Positions 15,620 to 23,665 of a stretch of DNA of 34,694 bases are shown piece by piece. A program made the translations under genes and the position numbers. Position 1 is the first letter of the stretch, and every line of letters starts with the position of its first letter. This DNA comes from Candidatus Poribacteria bacterium. Lineage in GTDB: Bacteria; Poribacteria; WGA-4E; WGA-3G. Under the pieces are notes generated by a model. The model was not told the origin of the DNA, did no database searches, and saw only the letters and a list, made by a program, of their open reading frames with translations. The stretch is taken from contig PYIY01000085.1 of NCBI GenBank assembly GCA_003635195.1, forward strand, positions 1 through 34,694, given 5' to 3'.

Positions 15620-17402
15620 AAACCCGATACCGTTGTGTTTTTTCGTTCCCGATGTCCACTTCGCCTTCAATAAACAGTGGATAATCGTAAACCGTGTCTT
15701 TGACAGAGAAGAGATATGGAATCGCCCCGGCTTCACGTGCAGTTTTGGCTTGATTCACGAAATCGCGCGGTGCTGACATGTGCACGTTGTGAATCTGGTA
15801 TGTTGAACGGTCAGCGTAGTACATCAGATCAAAGTGTGCGCCGACGCGTTCGTCGTCAAGAAAAAAGCAGGCGTTCTCTGGCATTTCACGTTGGAGACGG
15901 GGGCCACTCTTTTCATAGAGCGGGATTTTGCTGTTGCGTTCCGTGACTTTATATGCGGCACGCACATAGCCCCCTGCATAGAACAAAGCGATCGTCAATG
16001 CGACTATCCGCAGTCCAAGCCATAGCCACTTTTGCCAACTATACCGGCGAATCAGTATATATATGCCAGCAAAAACAGCAAGCAGTACACCGAATCCAAT
16101 CAGCTGCTCAACAATCCAGAAATTCGTCTCAATAAAGGGCGCGATTTTCTTGAGTCCATCAAATTGGTCTCGACCTTTGACCAATGTGCGTCCGCCGGAG
16201 ATGATCGTAATCACAAGCATTCCCGCGCTCCAAATTCCAGTGTAGACCCAGTCGCGTCGTTGCCATGCGCGACTGATAACTGCTGCCAAGCAGATCAGCA
16301 ACGGTGACACGGCGATCATTGTCGCTGATGGCGTTTTTGTTTCTGCAAGCGTGTGCGGGACAATGACCCCGATACCCCACGCTAACACGAACAGTTCGGC
16401 TAAGTTCCAGCGTCTGAACATAACGACTAATAGACACAAAACCACCGCGAAAAGAGCAGCATAAAACACCGGATAGAACAGCGGCATATAGTCAAACAGG
16501 GGTCGGTCCCAACTCGCGCCCCAACTTTCGACATCTGTATTGAGATGGTCGAGAACGCGTTTATGCTCCCATAAAAATTCCTTCCGATAGTAGATCAGAC
16601 AATAGGTAACCCACGGTGCAACCGTCGCAATTCCCACCAAGAGTTGTAATCCAACGTCGCTGAGTCGGATCTTTTCGTCTATCGTCTCGGTTTGTGCGTT
16701 GTCATCCGATGTGCGTCTATTGTAATAAATTTGTTTCCCACGCGCGACACCCCAAACGACAAGCGCGATACCGAAGGTGATACAGGCAAGGTAGCTTTTT
16801 GAGAGATACGCGATCCCCATCGCGACCCCCGATAAGATGTAATTCCTCCTTTTTCCTGTCCGAACGGCGCGGAGCAGGAACCAACACGAGACTTGCACCC
16901 AGAGTAACAAAGCGATATCAATGTGATCCGAATAACGGTAGCCGTGAACAGACGCAAAGAGAAACGGATTGAATCCAACAAGAAACGCAGCGATGAGTCC
17001 TGCCCGTTTGTCAAAGAGGTCCGCGGCGATCCGATACGTCAACCATGCGACGATAACAAGGCTAATTGCAGATGGTAACCGGAGCGCGAACGTGTTGATA
17101 CCGAAAATCAGGTGCGAGAGCCAGATCGTCCACATCGCCACAGGCGGTTTGTGCAGCCAGATGTGGTTCTCGCCCCAGCCTTTGTAGTCGTAAGGGAGCC
17201 ACGGTTGATCGTAGAGTGTGAATTTGAGCGGATGTTTCGTCAAATTCCGTGCAACGACTGCATGGAACCCCTCGTCCCAATAGGTAATCCCACTGTGTCC
17301 GACATTCCGTAATACAAAAGCACCGGCGGCGATCAGGATGCAAATGAGTATAATTTTTATGCCTGTAGATTTGCTTTTTAAGCGTGCACTCTCAAAATTC
17401 AT
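15594..17402 (-). CDS. GT39/ArnT-like membrane glycosyltransferase
   Basis: 602 residues of the dolichyl-phosphate-mannose-protein mannosyltransferase (PMT_2) superfamily, which transfers sugars from polyprenyl-phosphate carriers on the outer face of the inner membrane. The first periplasmic loop has 'GITYWDEGFHAVVARNL' with the conserved Asp43-Glu44, followed by 'HKPPVAMWTIWLSHLIFGINTFALRLPSAI', both family hallmarks. About eleven to thirteen membrane helices follow, then a C-terminal soluble domain of roughly 120 residues ('RNSKIPLYEKSGPRLQREMPENACFFLDDERVG'). The ribosome-binding site is weak. It precedes the secreted protein and PorV-like genes by 24 bases, so glycosylation of surface proteins or lipids is a reasonable inference. 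Acceptor unknown. Confidence 0.9.
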   Translation of the reverse strand: MNFESARLKSKSTGIKIILICILIAAGAFVLRNVGHSGITYWDEGFHAVVARNLTKHPLKFTLYDQPWLPYDYKGWGENHIWLHKPPVAMWTIWLSHLIFGINTFALRLPSAISLVIVAWLTYRIAADLFDKRAGLIAAFLVGFNPFLFASVHGYRYSDHIDIALLLWVQVSCWFLLRAVRTGKRRNYILSGVAMGIAYLSKSYLACITFGIALVVWGVARGKQIYYNRRTSDDNAQTETIDEKIRLSDVGLQLLVGIATVAPWVTYCLIYYRKEFLWEHKRVLDHLNTDVESWGASWDRPLFDYMPLFYPVFYAALFAVVLCLLVVMFRRWNLAELFVLAWGIGVIVPHTLAETKTPSATMIAVSPLLICLAAVISRAWQRRDWVYTGIWSAGMLVITIISGGRTLVKGRDQFDGLKKIAPFIETNFWIVEQLIGFGVLLAVFAGIYILIRRYSWQKWLWLGLRIVALTIALFYAGGYVRAAYKVTERNSKIPLYEKSGPRLQREMPENACFFLDDERVGAHFDLMYYADRSTYQIHNVHMSAPRDFVNQAKTAREAGAIPYLFSVKDTVYDYPLFIEGEVDIGNEKTQRYRVFEITETQK

Positions 17403-17460
17403 CCGTTTATAGTAGTTGTTGTGTTTGAAACGCCTGTGTCTTGTGTCCGAGTAACTACAC

Positions 17461-18105
17461 TTATAGCGGCTCCGTTAGCAGCTCCGTGATGTTTTGAAAG
17501 AAAACTACCGCCCCAATTCCAAGAGCAGCCATCAGTATTCCCATTACCAGATAAATAATACAGGTTATGAGATTCGTGGACACAGATGACGTGCGGAAAT
17601 GCTCGTTCATTGCAGTGACTATCTCTGTAAGTTGAGGACGGTGCTTACGTTGCTTGATCTTAATGATCCCTGATCCCACCCAAGATTGAACAGACACCTG
17701 AAGATCCGCTTCAATAGATGTAAGTCGTATGGAAGAAAGCACTTCATCATAAGGCAGTTGTAATTTTTGGAGTGCTGCGAGGAGTGCTTCCCGGAACGAT
17801 GTATCTGTGATGCCGAATACGGTGTAACCGGGCAACGTAAAATACATCGTCACAAGGACAACCGTAAAAATGATGGGGTTTAACCACTTTATTACGAAAG
17901 GCATTGAAGCTGGCCAGAAAATCATTGAGATCCCCGGTAGAAAAGCAAGAAAAATTACTAATAACAGCCATCTACTTGAGACCAAAAAAGGTCGTTTCGT
18001 TATGATGCCTCGTAACCCGATTATCAAGAAAAAGACTGCGGTAATCCCGAATATAATCGGCATCGTTATGAAATATATTTGGGCGAAGGATTTAGGATCC
18101 ATCAT
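17461..18105 (-). CDS. Membrane protein of an unnamed paralogous family (copy A)
   Basis: 214 residues, no known family recognised. Two ATG codons (18105 and 18102) follow AAGGA; the first is taken, and a TTG just upstream is less likely. Three membrane spans are predicted near residues 9-32, 45-65 and 72-95. A soluble segment then carries a conserved block, 'ALLAALQKLQLPYDEVLSSIRLTSIEADLQVSVQSW'. After 'NEHFRTSSVSTNLI' a last span follows near 182-206. The paralogue at 19795-20457 shares the block and topology. It ends a compact five-gene run containing a nuclease-like gene and a 2H phosphoesterase, 26 bases after the latter. The cytoplasmic block may sense or bind something; function unknown. 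Confidence 0.7.
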   Translation of the reverse strand: MMDPKSFAQIYFITMPIIFGITAVFFLIIGLRGIITKRPFLVSSRWLLLVIFLAFLPGISMIFWPASMPFVIKWLNPIIFTVVLVTMYFTLPGYTVFGITDTSFREALLAALQKLQLPYDEVLSSIRLTSIEADLQVSVQSWVGSGIIKIKQRKHRPQLTEIVTAMNEHFRTSSVSTNLITCIIYLVMGILMAALGIGAVVFFQNITELLTEPL

Positions 18106-18131
18106 CAAATTCCTTTTTTAATCGGTGACTT

Positions 18132-18671
18132 TTATAAATTGAGATTGAACGAATACAGCGTTCGACAACTCGTAGCGGAAACTTCTACCACACCAATTTC
18201 TATGACTTCCGTAGAACTGGGTAAAACAATTCGCCGACAAAGGGTTACGGCTTCAACAATCTGCACCTCTGACAAACCGAAAGCGAGTGTGCAGTGAGGT
18301 GTCCACTGTCCAACAGTGTAATACTCCCGTTGTTCCCCTGCGTACTTTTTGAAAATTTCGTGAAATGCCGCGTGAACACTCAGCAATGCCTCAGTGACCG
18401 TTACTCCTAAGAAAACAACCCCTTCCGATGTAGGAAAAATACCTATGTTCGGAAACGACAATCGAAACGGTGCCACACCCGCCGCAAATGTTGAAAGCTC
18501 CTGTGCAAGTGAATTTGTGTCAAGATGGTTGCAAACCCCAAGCGATACATGCGGACGATAACCCCCTTTGGGCATAGAATCGCTAATGCTTGCTTCGTCA
18601 ATGGCTTTCCATGCATTACGAATGCTCGCTTCGGTTGAGGGATCAAAGTATAATTCAACAACAAACGGCAT
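18132..18671 (-). CDS. 2H phosphoesterase (2'-5' RNA ligase-like)
   Basis: 179 residues with the duplicated fold of the 2H superfamily. Both catalytic motifs are present: His41-Val-Ser43 in 'YRPHVSLGVCNH' and His126-Cys-Thr128 in 'WTPHCTLAFGLS'. Family members act on 2'-5' or 2',3'-cyclic phosphate bonds in RNA or small nucleotides, including tRNA-splicing intermediates, 2'-5' oligoadenylates and, in some phage proteins, cyclic-nucleotide signals. The substrate here cannot be told from sequence. It is cytoplasmic by lack of a signal. It begins 13 bases after the nuclease-like gene and is followed after 26 bases by membrane protein A, which points to cotranscription and perhaps a joint role in nucleic-acid or nucleotide turnover. 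Confidence 0.85.
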   Translation of the reverse strand: MPFVVELYFDPSTEASIRNAWKAIDEASISDSMPKGGYRPHVSLGVCNHLDTNSLAQELSTFAAGVAPFRLSFPNIGIFPTSEGVVFLGVTVTEALLSVHAAFHEIFKKYAGEQREYYTVGQWTPHCTLAFGLSEVQIVEAVTLCRRIVLPSSTEVIEIGVVEVSATSCRTLYSFNLNL

Positions 18672-18684
18672 ATTAAGCTCAGCA

Positions 18685-19512
18685 TTACAGAGCAGATCTG
18701 TTAATTGTATTGTAGATGTCGGTGCCCATAGCGACTAATTTCTCACGGATTTCATCCCAATCGTCCGGGTCATTTCTACCTTTGTCTATAACAGGAAAAT
18801 TGACTTTTGTTTCCTTAGATGAATCCTTATTCTCATGAACGTAATCTGGTTCTGGAAATAACGTCATAACTTTGTCTCTGCGTTCCGAGGGGTTTGATCC
18901 TGTGAAGTACAATTGGACATAGCATCGTTGGTTGGTGAAAACGAGCCCAACGCTGACATTATCTCTAGTCCTGCCTATCCAACGGTCATTACTAATAGGC
19001 ACCGGTTTCCCAGCAAACAATTCTCCGTATTCACCATCGCGAATCGGCTGCCAAAATTCACTATATCCAGCTTCAGCTTTCCTTTCGGTTTGAATATCTA
19101 TTGCCGGTCCAATGACATGATGAAAAGATAGTTCGTTATGTGAATTTGCTTGTGCTTGAATGAGATACCAGTCAATGGCACTGTCTTCATCTCGCAGCCT
19201 ACATGTGACAATCATCAGTTCCTCAAAATCTTCAGCCACTAAGACAGCCACATCCGCTTTTTTCAAACGCGCGTAAGCCTCAAGTCTGCCCCAATGATCC
19301 CAATCTGCCTTGCCAAACTGGTTCTCGACGACAAGTGTACCATCTTCACCAACAGCAACAATATCTGCCCTACGCGTGCCAACATTGGATTCTGTTTCCG
19401 GATCCTCAAAACTTCCGATTCTGAGTGCATCAAGATTATCGGCAAGATCTGTGGAGAAATCTTCTTCTCGTTTATATATGTCTGATAATGGTTTTCGTTG
19501 TTGAATGTTCAT
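18685..19512 (-). CDS. PD-(D/E)XK nuclease-like protein with DUF4268-like C-terminus
   Basis: 275 residues. The N-terminal half fits a restriction-endonuclease-like fold: 'REEDFSTDLADNLDAL', then Asp50 in 'VGTRRADIVAVGEDGTLVVENQFGKADWDHWGRLEAYA', with Glu63-Asn-Gln65 in place of the usual E-x-K. The 'ENQ...DHWGRL-YA' pattern is known from DUF4268-type proteins, where Gln substitutes for Lys. The C-terminal half ('EFWQPIRDG...SNDRWIGRTRDNVSVGLVF...YVQLYF') matches DUF4268. Some family members sit in defence or restriction contexts. GAGG lies 4 bases before the ATG, overlapping the end of the amber-interrupted gene. A nuclease role is inferred from fold, not proven. Confidence 0.78.
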   Translation of the reverse strand: MNIQQRKPLSDIYKREEDFSTDLADNLDALRIGSFEDPETESNVGTRRADIVAVGEDGTLVVENQFGKADWDHWGRLEAYARLKKADVAVLVAEDFEELMIVTCRLRDEDSAIDWYLIQAQANSHNELSFHHVIGPAIDIQTERKAEAGYSEFWQPIRDGEYGELFAGKPVPISNDRWIGRTRDNVSVGLVFTNQRCYVQLYFTGSNPSERRDKVMTLFPEPDYVHENKDSSKETKVNFPVIDKGRNDPDDWDEIREKLVAMGTDIYNTINRSAL

Positions 19513-19518
19513 TTGACC

Positions 19519-19779
19519 TCAATATTTTTTGTAGTTTAGCTTCTCCTCGTCATAGTTGTCGTAGATAGTCGTTTCAGGACTTTCCCAATCTTCAGCAAAG
19601 GATGCAAAACGTGCCTACATTTCTGCCGCTTGTGCTTTGTCAATCTCACGTTCCCGTAAATCTATAGAACCCGGTGGCAGAAAAGTTACAACGACGCGTG
19701 TCCCTTCACAGACATCGCTGGATGCTTCTGAGAGTTTAATTGTACTGTTGCGATAAACGCCTTCAATGGTTGTGGACAT
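19519..19779 (-). pseudogene. DUF104/AF2212-like antitoxin gene interrupted by an amber codon
   Basis: The reading frame starts with ATG at 19779 (MSTTIEGVYRNSTIKLSE) and resembles the small antitoxin-like DUF104/AF2212 group with the '-EGVYRNG-IKL' opening and 'EGTRVVVTFL' strand. After 54 codons an in-frame TAG (19617-19615) occurs. The same frame then continues without break as 'ARFASFAEDWESPETTIYDNYD' to a TGA at 19521-19519. The 'ARFASFAEDWxSPExxIYDNYD' tail is the normal C-terminus of such proteins in this phylum, from memory, so the stop looks like a nonsense change in an 86-residue gene. Alternatives are a functional 54-residue product or stop-codon readthrough. It begins 15 bases after membrane protein B and ends 6 bases before the nuclease-like gene. 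Confidence 0.65.
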
Positions 19780-19794
19780 GGTTTACCACATTCC

Positions 19795-20457
19795 TTACCA
19801 ACCGGGCAAGGTTATAAGATGGTTGAAGAAAAAGAACATGGCAATTGCAAAAAGAACCTCAAATATCCCCATAATCAGAAAGACAATACAGGGAATCAGA
19901 TTTGTAGATACAGATGATGTGCGGAAGTATTCATTTATCGTATTAACAATCTCTCTGAGGGCAGAGCGGTGTGTGCGTTGTTTGACCTTGATAAGAGCGG
20001 TCCCCGTCCACGACTGAACAACTACTTGCAGATCTGCCTCAATAGATGTAAGCCGTATTGCAGAAAGGCTTTCTTCATAGGGTAACTGCAGTTTCTCAAG
20101 AGCTGCGAGGAGTGCTGCCTGAAACGACATATCTGTAACCCCGAATGTAACATAACCTCTCAGTGAATACCATACCATCAGAATCACAAAGAGGACCAAC
20201 CCACATAGAATGGCGATTAGCCACTTCATGAAATGTATATCGGAACCGCTGCCGGATGCCGATAAAAGCGGCACTAAGATTACCGGTAATGGAATGAAAA
20301 CAAAAAGTATTGTCGCCAAAAACCATCTATTTGAGATCATGAAGGGTTTCTTGGTTAAAATGCCTCGCAATCCAATGTAAAAAGAAAAGATTGCCGTGAT
20401 TCCAAGCGCAATTGGAAACATAATTGAAAACAATTTGATATAGGAATTGAGTTCCAA
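19795..20457 (-). CDS. Membrane protein of an unnamed paralogous family (copy B)
   Basis: 220 residues, paralogue of the protein at 17461-18105. Shared features are the opening 'GITAIFSFYIGLRGILTKKPFMISNRW', the block 'ALLAALEKLQLPYEESLSAIRLTSIEADLQVVVQSW' and 'NEYFRTSSVSTNLIPCI' before the last membrane span. The copies diverge most in the second and third spans, where B has a short Ser/Gly insertion (SASGSGSD). The predicted start is TTG at 20457 with AGGAG 9 bases upstream; the first ATG is 12 codons further in and would cut into the first span. It follows the TonB receptor gene by 35 bases and opens the five-gene run. Function unknown. Confidence 0.7.
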   Translation of the reverse strand: MELNSYIKLFSIMFPIALGITAIFSFYIGLRGILTKKPFMISNRWFLATILFVFIPLPVILVPLLSASGSGSDIHFMKWLIAILCGLVLFVILMVWYSLRGYVTFGVTDMSFQAALLAALEKLQLPYEESLSAIRLTSIEADLQVVVQSWTGTALIKVKQRTHRSALREIVNTINEYFRTSSVSTNLIPCIVFLIMGIFEVLFAIAMFFFFNHLITLPGW

Positions 20458-20492
20458 TTTCTTTCGCTCCTAAAACTTCAGTTTGATTTCAC

Positions 20493-23400
20493 CTAAAAAT
20501 CCAAACTCACACCCATCATAACCAACCGCGGGGAGCTCCAGGACAACGGATGAGAATGCTTCTGACTGCTAAGCGGGATGCCGTACCGGTCATAGGTCAC
20601 TGCATCTAAGATATCATCGAGGTTTTTCGTGTTGAAAACGTTCCGAATCTCTACAAAGAGTGTGTAGGTCAACCCAGCAATCCGGCTCCGTTTGCTAATC
20701 AACGCATCAACGTTATAGGTCGCCGGATAACGTTTTGAGTTAATGTCGGGTTTAATTGGTGCTCTCGGATTCGGTGTGTAGGGCAAACCACTGCCGTATC
20801 TGCCGATTAAATTGACTGCAGCATCGAAGGGCAATTGAATGTCCAGCGTTCCTGAGAAGATGTGGCGTTGATCCCACGCCAACGGGTGGCTTTCGGTTAC
20901 GTCGGGCTGCTGTCGATAATAAGTGAGATAGCCCAAATTCCGACTGGAGCCTTTCCCTTTCGCGACGGAATAGGTATAACTCAACATCCCAGAGACCGGA
21001 CTCCGTCCCGTGCGCCACTTGCGGATCGTGAGTTCAAATCCCTGAACCCTGCCGTAGATACCGTGGAAGACACCGTCGAATTCATCATTAAGGAAGTAAC
21101 TGTAATCATTGGTCTCTACGTCAGGAGTGACATGCACGCTATTGACGAGTTTGTCAATATCCTTAGTAAACCCGGTGAGATCAATCGTTAAGTCGTCGGT
21201 CAATTGCCGTATGATTCCAACTTCATAGCCGATAGTTCTCTCTGGATTCAGGTCAGGATTGCCTCTTCTTCGGATGGCACCCCGCATATCGAAACTGAGG
21301 TTTTCGTAGAGATCGTCGCCTCGCGGGATCTGGTAGTAGTGTCCGTACGTAAAGTGCAATTTCGTCCGGTCGGTGATCGGGTAAGAGATACCGAGGCGTG
21401 GCGCGATCATGTGTTTCGTAGAGGCTTTAACAGGATCCTTGATGATGGGTAACCCAACTTTATAGGTCTCTTTGTCGAGTTTGATTGTGCCGTCATCGTT
21501 GAGTTCCAGTGGGTCCAATGGGTCAGCCGGTGAGACACCGTCCGGATTATACAGGTCATAGCGTAATCCGGCGTTGACGATCATACCTTCATATTCCATC
21601 TTGTCTTGGACGTACACACTCAAGGATTGCGGCTGGACATCATAAAACTCCATGTAGAGATTGGAGCTCCCATAATTTGTCGCGCCGAGGTTATAGAGAT
21701 CGTACGCTAAGAGTTCAACCCCTGTCTGAATCAAATGGTTCGGCGTAATTTGGCTGGCAAAATTCCCCCTCAATATTGAGGTTGTCGCCTCGCGAGTCGT
21801 CCAAGAATTGTCATCTCCAGCGATGAAATAGGTTGTATCGTTGTACGCCTGTTGGGGCGGGTTTCTGATTCTGCCTTCTTCTTCGTTCTGATCATGTGTT
21901 TTTTCGGGGTCCCAAGCGTTCTCATCAAAGGTCTTCTCCAACGGATCCCACACTTTATCGGGTTGATGACTCTCAACGGAACGATGGAATTGACCAAGGG
22001 TCAAAGTGTAGAACGTTCCTGAGTTGATATTATGTGAGAGTTGGACAGAGAGACTTCTTGCATCTCTTGTGCCAACCGGAATTGCGCTGGGCCAGAATCG
22101 GAGGCTTCCACCGTAGGATTGGTTCTCCCGCTGATCGAAAAGCCCACTTGCGGAGAGTTTGATACTCGGTGTCACTTCAAACTTCATTTTACCCTGAAAC
22201 GTATATCCCGTTCCGCCATCATTCGGGAAGTAGCTCTCATCTCGTCGCAGCTGGCTGTCAAAGGAAAAGGTCAGGCGATTCCCCCATATCGGTCCACTGA
22301 GTGCAAATTCGCCAATATGGCTCGGAGACAGGTCATATTTTTTCGTGTCGTTGAACAACCCACTATACTGGCTCAAATCCACAATATAGCCGTCTAAGAG
22401 TGTAACCTGTTTTTTCTCATAGTCGATAACGGTGCCATCGGCATCTTTGTAGGGTTGGCGTGCCATAATGGCTTCGCCCGTCTCTTCATTTACTTTCGGT
22501 TCACCTGTTTCCGGGTCTATGACAGGTTGAAGCGGGTTTTCTGTCCTGTCGGCGTAGACACCCGGGGCAATCTCTGTGAAAATAATTTGGGCATCGCCCT
22601 CGCGTTCTGCCAACTCTGCGACTGTCACATCATTGCCGCGGTAAGGTGTCTGATAATCATAGGGTTTGCCGAGGAAGATACCTCTGAAGGGTTCAATGGC
22701 GACGGGTCGGAATCCGTTGTCGGGATCCAGCCAGGGACCGTATAACGGGTCACCGTGGTGTGTGCCCCACTGTCCGACTCGGTACCTGAACCGACCGGAG
22801 AATTTGTGTGTCCCTGCTTTCGTAATAAGGTTGACAATGGCGGATTGTGCGTCTCCGTGCTCGGCGTTGAATCCACCCGTGATAACTTCCATTTGCTCAA
22901 GCGAATTCGCGCTGATATTCAAGCCCAAACTTCTACCGATCGGGTCACTAATCGGGATACCGTCAATAAGGTATTTAACCTCCATTGATCTACCGCCCCG
23001 CACATGAAGCGAACCGGTTGAATTGAGGACTGAAACGCCCGGTAGTGTCTGGAGAATACCGTTCACGGTATCGCGCGGCATCGCGGCGATATCCTCTGCT
23101 TCAATAATCCGTGTTGTCTGCGTGACGTCCTTCTTAATGAGTGGCTTGACAGCCGTTACCGTTATGCCTTCAAGCTTGACGACCTCAGAGGTTTTCAAGG
23201 CGAAGTCGAGGGTTGTGGTAAGCCCAGCAAGGACCTTCGCGCCCGCTACGGTCTCAGGACTGTAACCGGTCAATTCAACTTTCACGTCATAACCACCGGG
23301 TGGGATGTTGGTCATGACATAGTAACCGGCATCATTTGTCGTTGCGGTACTGCTTGTTCCGACGATTGTTACCGTGACGTTTGCGAGCGGTTCGTTTGTT

Positions 23401-23570
23401 GCTTCAGCGGTGATTACACCTGAAATCTTTCCGGTAATCGCAGCAGCGGCATCGAAATTAACTGCTGTTGTAAGAAATACAATAGCGGTAAGGAAAAATA
23501 CGGTTTTGACAAAACAAGCAGATTTCCGAAATTGGCTGCTATAAGTTTTCAAGAGATTATTCTTCTTCAA
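20493..23570 (-). CDS. TonB-dependent outer-membrane receptor with carboxypeptidase-regulatory-like domain
   Basis: 1025 residues. A signal peptide lies within residues 1-44. A CarboxypepD_reg-like beta-sandwich spans about 46-128 ('GKISGVITAEATNEPLANVTVTI...'), as in SusC-like and related receptors. The plug domain spans about 133-255 ('IEAEDIAAMPRDTVNGILQTLPGVSV...SLHVRGGRSMEVKYLIDGIPI'). The rest is the 22-strand barrel ending in Phe ('MMGVSLDF'). It would import a large substrate across the outer membrane using TonB energy. The start is taken as TTG at 23570, with AAGGAG 9 bases upstream; an ATG at 23577 is too near that site and reads a six-codon frame. No SusD-like partner is nearby. 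Substrate unknown. Confidence 0.92.
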   Translation of the reverse strand: MKKNNLLKTYSSQFRKSACFVKTVFFLTAIVFLTTAVNFDAAAAITGKISGVITAEATNEPLANVTVTIVGTSSTATTNDAGYYVMTNIPPGGYDVKVELTGYSPETVAGAKVLAGLTTTLDFALKTSEVVKLEGITVTAVKPLIKKDVTQTTRIIEAEDIAAMPRDTVNGILQTLPGVSVLNSTGSLHVRGGRSMEVKYLIDGIPISDPIGRSLGLNISANSLEQMEVITGGFNAEHGDAQSAIVNLITKAGTHKFSGRFRYRVGQWGTHHGDPLYGPWLDPDNGFRPVAIEPFRGIFLGKPYDYQTPYRGNDVTVAELAEREGDAQIIFTEIAPGVYADRTENPLQPVIDPETGEPKVNEETGEAIMARQPYKDADGTVIDYEKKQVTLLDGYIVDLSQYSGLFNDTKKYDLSPSHIGEFALSGPIWGNRLTFSFDSQLRRDESYFPNDGGTGYTFQGKMKFEVTPSIKLSASGLFDQRENQSYGGSLRFWPSAIPVGTRDARSLSVQLSHNINSGTFYTLTLGQFHRSVESHQPDKVWDPLEKTFDENAWDPEKTHDQNEEEGRIRNPPQQAYNDTTYFIAGDDNSWTTREATTSILRGNFASQITPNHLIQTGVELLAYDLYNLGATNYGSSNLYMEFYDVQPQSLSVYVQDKMEYEGMIVNAGLRYDLYNPDGVSPADPLDPLELNDDGTIKLDKETYKVGLPIIKDPVKASTKHMIAPRLGISYPITDRTKLHFTYGHYYQIPRGDDLYENLSFDMRGAIRRRGNPDLNPERTIGYEVGIIRQLTDDLTIDLTGFTKDIDKLVNSVHVTPDVETNDYSYFLNDEFDGVFHGIYGRVQGFELTIRKWRTGRSPVSGMLSYTYSVAKGKGSSRNLGYLTYYRQQPDVTESHPLAWDQRHIFSGTLDIQLPFDAAVNLIGRYGSGLPYTPNPRAPIKPDINSKRYPATYNVDALISKRSRIAGLTYTLFVEIRNVFNTKNLDDILDAVTYDRYGIPLSSQKHSHPLSWSSPRLVMMGVSLDF

Positions 23571-23665
23571 TTTTCATGACTCCTTATTATTATAGCCTCT
23601 GAATGTTGTTGATTTATGTACGTGACCCTCAACTGAAAATTCCACGCCATAACATTATGGAGGAC

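Noticed and set aside
23589..23594. Perfect TATAAT upstream of the TonB receptor gene (minus strand)
   Set aside because: No -35 hexamer at 16-19 bases (ATAAAT or ACATAA only), and transcription would start within or next to the ribosome-binding site.
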